Shown one piece after another: positions 4,980 through 6,625 of a stretch of DNA of 6,625 nt (within the stretch, counting starts at the first letter, position 1; the number at the start of each line of letters is the position of its first letter). The notes under the pieces were generated by a model that was not told the origin of the DNA, did no database searches, and saw only the letters and a program-made list of their open reading frames with translations. The position numbers and the translations under genes were made by a program. The DNA is taken from the NCBI GenBank assembly GCA_002399445.1, contig DHDR01000031.1:83268-89892 (forward strand), read 5' to 3'. Source of the stretch: Ruminococcaceae bacterium UBA4871. GTDB lineage: Bacteria; Bacillota; Clostridia; Oscillospirales; Acutalibacteraceae.

Positions 4980-5723
4980 ATGGCAGAACAGCAAAAATCT
5001 TATCAAAAAGTCCTGACTTATCTAAAGGAATCCCTTATCAGCGGAAAACTATCATTGGGACAGCCTCTTCCTCCCGAAAGAGAACTGGCAGAGCGGCTTG
5101 ATATCAGCCGCAATTCTGTACGGGAAGCCATCCGCCAGCTTGAGCACATGGGATTCCTGCTGAGCAACCAAGGCGCCGGAAATTTCATCTGCTGTAATAT
5201 CCAGCAGAATCTGCAAGATTCTTTTAACCTTCTCATTCTCCTGCACAAAATCAATTATCGCCAGTTGGGGGAGTTGCGCTCCGGTTTGGAAATGCAGGCT
5301 GCCTCCCTTGCTATAGACCAAATTACAACAGAACAGATTACTCAGCTTCAGGACATTGTGCGAGAAATGCAGATTTGCTCCGCTTCCCGTGGCAATATAC
5401 TGGACAAGCGTCTGCACGAAATCATTGCCGAGGCCTCCGGAAATGAGCTGATTATTCAGATTTTGCGTGCGCTTTCCGGCACAATTGACCGCTTTATCAG
5501 CGACATGCGTCAACGAATTTTTCTGAACTATGATGCTGCAAAACAGTTGCAGTATGCGCACGAACAAATTGTCGATGCGTTCCGCTGCCGAGATAGGGTA
5601 CAGCTAATATTGGCCGTCAAGCACCACTTCAATATTGTCAACACCAATATGTATAATCAGGAAAGTGAAAAGACATCCTCCTTTTCCAAAGACCTCCCTA
5701 CCGACAAAGACCACATCCACTAA
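4980..5723 (+). CDS. GntR-family transcriptional regulator, FadR/FCD subfamily
   Basis: DNA-binding metabolite-responsive regulator of 247 residues. The winged helix-turn-helix spans about 7-73, with the GntR signature LPPERELAERLDISRNSVRE at 30-49, then AIRQLEHMGFL and a wing (GAGNFI, 65-70). The C-terminal FCD ligand domain covers about 83-222: LRSGLEMQAASLA (99-111), LDKRLHEIIAEASGN (141-155), YAHEQIVDAFRCRD (192-205) and KHHF (214-217). Asp142, His146, His194 and His216 fit the metal-binding set of FCD domains, where the metal usually holds a carboxylate effector. A polar tail of about 25 residues ends the protein. Start: ATG 4980 has an AAAGGA site (4962-4967) 12 bases upstream; the in-frame ATG 4923 would add 19 residues but has no ribosome binding site and follows the predicted transcript start by only 14 bases. 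It diverges from bcd-etfBA, its likely target. Effector unknown. Confidence 0.93.
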   Translation: MAEQQKSYQKVLTYLKESLISGKLSLGQPLPPERELAERLDISRNSVREAIRQLEHMGFLLSNQGAGNFICCNIQQNLQDSFNLLILLHKINYRQLGELRSGLEMQAASLAIDQITTEQITQLQDIVREMQICSASRGNILDKRLHEIIAEASGNELIIQILRALSGTIDRFISDMRQRIFLNYDAAKQLQYAHEQIVDAFRCRDRVQLILAVKHHFNIVNTNMYNQESEKTSSFSKDLPTDKDHIH

Positions 5724-5759
5724 CTGAAAGAAAACTTTGTAAAACGAAGTTCAGTTTTC
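5722..5759 (+). terminator. Weak hairpin overlapping the regulator stop codon
   Basis: AACTGAA (5722-5728) pairs with TTCAGTT (5750-5756); a competing pairing of GAAAACT (5730-5736) with AGTTTTC (5753-5759) is also possible. Only a short T-run follows (TTTTCCC). It could slow or partly terminate transcription, but the stronger structure downstream is the more likely terminator. Confidence 0.3.
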
Positions 5760-6115
5760 CCACCACACGAAAAGATAAGAAAGTCCTTTTTGTGAGAATA
5801 TGGACACAGATGGCTCAGTCTGTCTTGGAAACGTCCATTCTTTATTGTATTTGCGCTGAAATATCATATGCTAACAAATATATAGGAAAAATCAAGTCAG
5901 ATAATCAGCCTGATAGTAAGAAAAACATGTGCGAACCGGTTGATGGATAGAAAAAATAAAACCTCATAAGAGGCAGCCGGAAAAGTCATGCGGCTGGCAG
6001 ACCATTCAGTACCCTCTTAAGAGGTTTTTTGTATAATTTATTATATCTTTCTAGAGCTATCAGAAGGCATTTGCTTAAATGAGCGGCCTTAACTTTACCG
6101 CTTTCCATCTAAAAC
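5724..6115. other. Convergent intergenic region
   Basis: This 392-base region between two convergent genes contains the weak hairpin at its start and the nested bidirectional terminator at 5958-6030. Between 5760 and 5957 and between 6031 and 6115 I find no ORF with a ribosome binding site. A five-bp inverted repeat AGCGG/CCGCT near 6082-6103 has no T-run and looks incidental. Confidence 0.65.
5958..6030. terminator. Bidirectional terminator with a nested hairpin
   Basis: Outer arms AAAACCTCATAAGAGG (5958-5973) and CCTCTTAAGAGGTTTT (6013-6028) pair at 15 of 16 positions. Inside is a second stem, CAGCCG (5974-5979) with CGGCTG (5991-5996). On the plus strand the stem ends in TTTTTT; on the minus strand in TTTTATTTTTT, so it can stop transcripts from both the regulator (plus) and the metal-binding protein gene (minus). 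Each arm can also fold on itself (CCTC/GAGG). The internal stem and 39-base interior are more elaborate than a simple terminator. Confidence 0.75.
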
Positions 6116-6625
6116 TTATTTCAGACTGTTATATATTTTTTCAAGATTATCCTGCATGCGCTCCAAATAGTCTTTGCTTCCTTCGGAGCTTTCCATGGTA
6201 TGAATCGTTTCTACTTTTGCGCCCACCTGCTCTGCCAGTGTCTTAGAAACCTGCGGACTGGCCATATCTTCTGCAAAAATTGTTGTAACTTTATTTTTTT
6301 TGCAGTAAGCAATCAACTGGGAAAGCTGTTTTGCACTGGGCTCGCCTTCTGCAAAAACGTTTTCCACGCTGTTCTGCGTTAATCCAAAGTCACGGCAAAA
6401 ATAGGCAAAAGCTGCATGTCCGGTAACAAAGCTTTTATGAGGAGTCTCTTTAAACTTTTTGTTATACTCTTGAAAAAGATTTTCCAGCTTTCCTGTAAAC
6501 GTCTTGCAATTTTTGTCGAAATAAGATTTGTCGGCTGCATCTGCCTTCACTAAAGCATCCCGAATATTTTTTGTTTCGATTTCAGCACCTTTCAGGCTAA
6601 GCCAGAGATGCGGATCATACTGACC
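6116..6625 (-). CDS. Zinc/manganese ABC transporter substrate-binding protein (ZnuA/AdcA family), C-terminal part, cut by the right window edge
   Basis: Extracytoplasmic, usually lipid-anchored, metal-binding protein that delivers Zn2+ (or Mn2+) to an ABC permease. The reverse strand is open from the right edge through 169 codons to TAA 6116. It starts in the conserved DPHLWLSLKGAE segment, whose His is a metal ligand, and continues through a long helix to FVTGHAAFAYFCRDFGL, which has the next ligand His. Further on come FAEGEPSAKQL and IFAEDMASPQVSKTLAEQVG, with the acidic ligand region, and the C-terminal helix. The missing N-terminal part should hold the lipobox, the first metal His and any His-rich loop; full proteins have about 300 residues. 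Zinc versus manganese cannot be decided from this half. Its promoter, Zur site and any permease genes are outside the window. It converges on the FCD regulator with a shared terminator. Confidence 0.93.
   Translation of the reverse strand, partial: GQYDPHLWLSLKGAEIETKNIRDALVKADAADKSYFDKNCKTFTGKLENLFQEYNKKFKETPHKSFVTGHAAFAYFCRDFGLTQNSVENVFAEGEPSAKQLSQLIAYCKKNKVTTIFAEDMASPQVSKTLAEQVGAKVETIHTMESSEGSKDYLERMQDNLEKIYNSLK

Noticed and set aside
5052..5567. Minus-strand open frame of 171 codons inside the regulator gene
   Set aside because: Antisense to a gene with clear GntR and FCD motifs; no independent support.
5904..5914. ATCAG-C-CTGAT small palindrome
   Set aside because: Five-base arms, no promoter or T-run nearby; expected by chance.
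6082..6103. AGCGG/CCGCT inverted repeat after the metal-binding protein gene
   Set aside because: Only five base pairs and no T-run on the transcribed strand; the structure at 5958-6030 is the better terminator.
1..6625. CRISPR arrays, insertion sequences, tRNA or rRNA genes, riboswitch-like leaders
   Set aside because: No regularly spaced repeats, transposase motifs, cloverleaf or known riboswitch core were seen on either strand.

Overview
The window looks like chromosomal DNA of an anaerobic, low-to-mid GC Gram-positive bacterium of the Clostridia, perhaps an Oscillospiraceae/Ruminococcaceae-type fermenter. This rests on an acyl-CoA dehydrogenase operon with paired EtfB and EtfA, a stand-alone rubredoxin, strong AGGAGG ribosome binding sites and AT-rich sigma-A type promoters. 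No 16S or other lineage marker is present, so the assignment is an inference. No mobile element, CRISPR array, tRNA or rRNA was seen.

Layout, left to right. (1) Positions 1-716, minus strand: enolase, N-terminal 238 codons, cut by the left edge. (2) 817-978, minus: rubredoxin with its own promoter; an 18-bp Rex-like palindrome overlaps the -35 box. (3) 979-1377: intergenic, ending in a perfect 13-bp hairpin that probably terminates the next operon. (4) 1378-4340, minus: tight operon in transcription order acyl-CoA dehydrogenase (bcd-type), etfB, etfA. (5) 4341-4979: a dense control region between divergent units, holding the bcd leader, two candidate minus-strand promoters, two strong palindromes, two sites resembling the FadR/PdhR/LldR operator TGGTNNNACCA, a perfect ribosome binding site followed by ATG-AGT-TAA, and an extended -10 promoter for the regulator. 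(6) 4980-5723, plus: GntR-family regulator with an FCD ligand-binding domain. (7) 5724-6115: convergent intergenic region with a long nested hairpin that fits a bidirectional terminator. (8) 6116-6625, minus: C-terminal 170 codons of a zinc/manganese ABC transporter substrate-binding protein, cut by the right edge.

How the genes work together. The dehydrogenase and EtfAB should form an acyl-CoA reducing module: EtfAB carries electrons to or from the dehydrogenase flavin and, in many anaerobes, bifurcates electrons from NADH to crotonyl-CoA-like substrates and ferredoxin. The usual partners (crt, hbd, thl) are not next to it. The divergent FCD regulator is the natural candidate controller; its effector is probably a small carboxylate or related metabolite, but the sequence does not say which. 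Rubredoxin may be another redox-controlled electron carrier. Enolase and the metal transporter appear to be unrelated neighbours.

The most interesting part is the 640-bp control region. Genes and families are firm; operators, promoters and the leader ORF are readings by eye that need testing.
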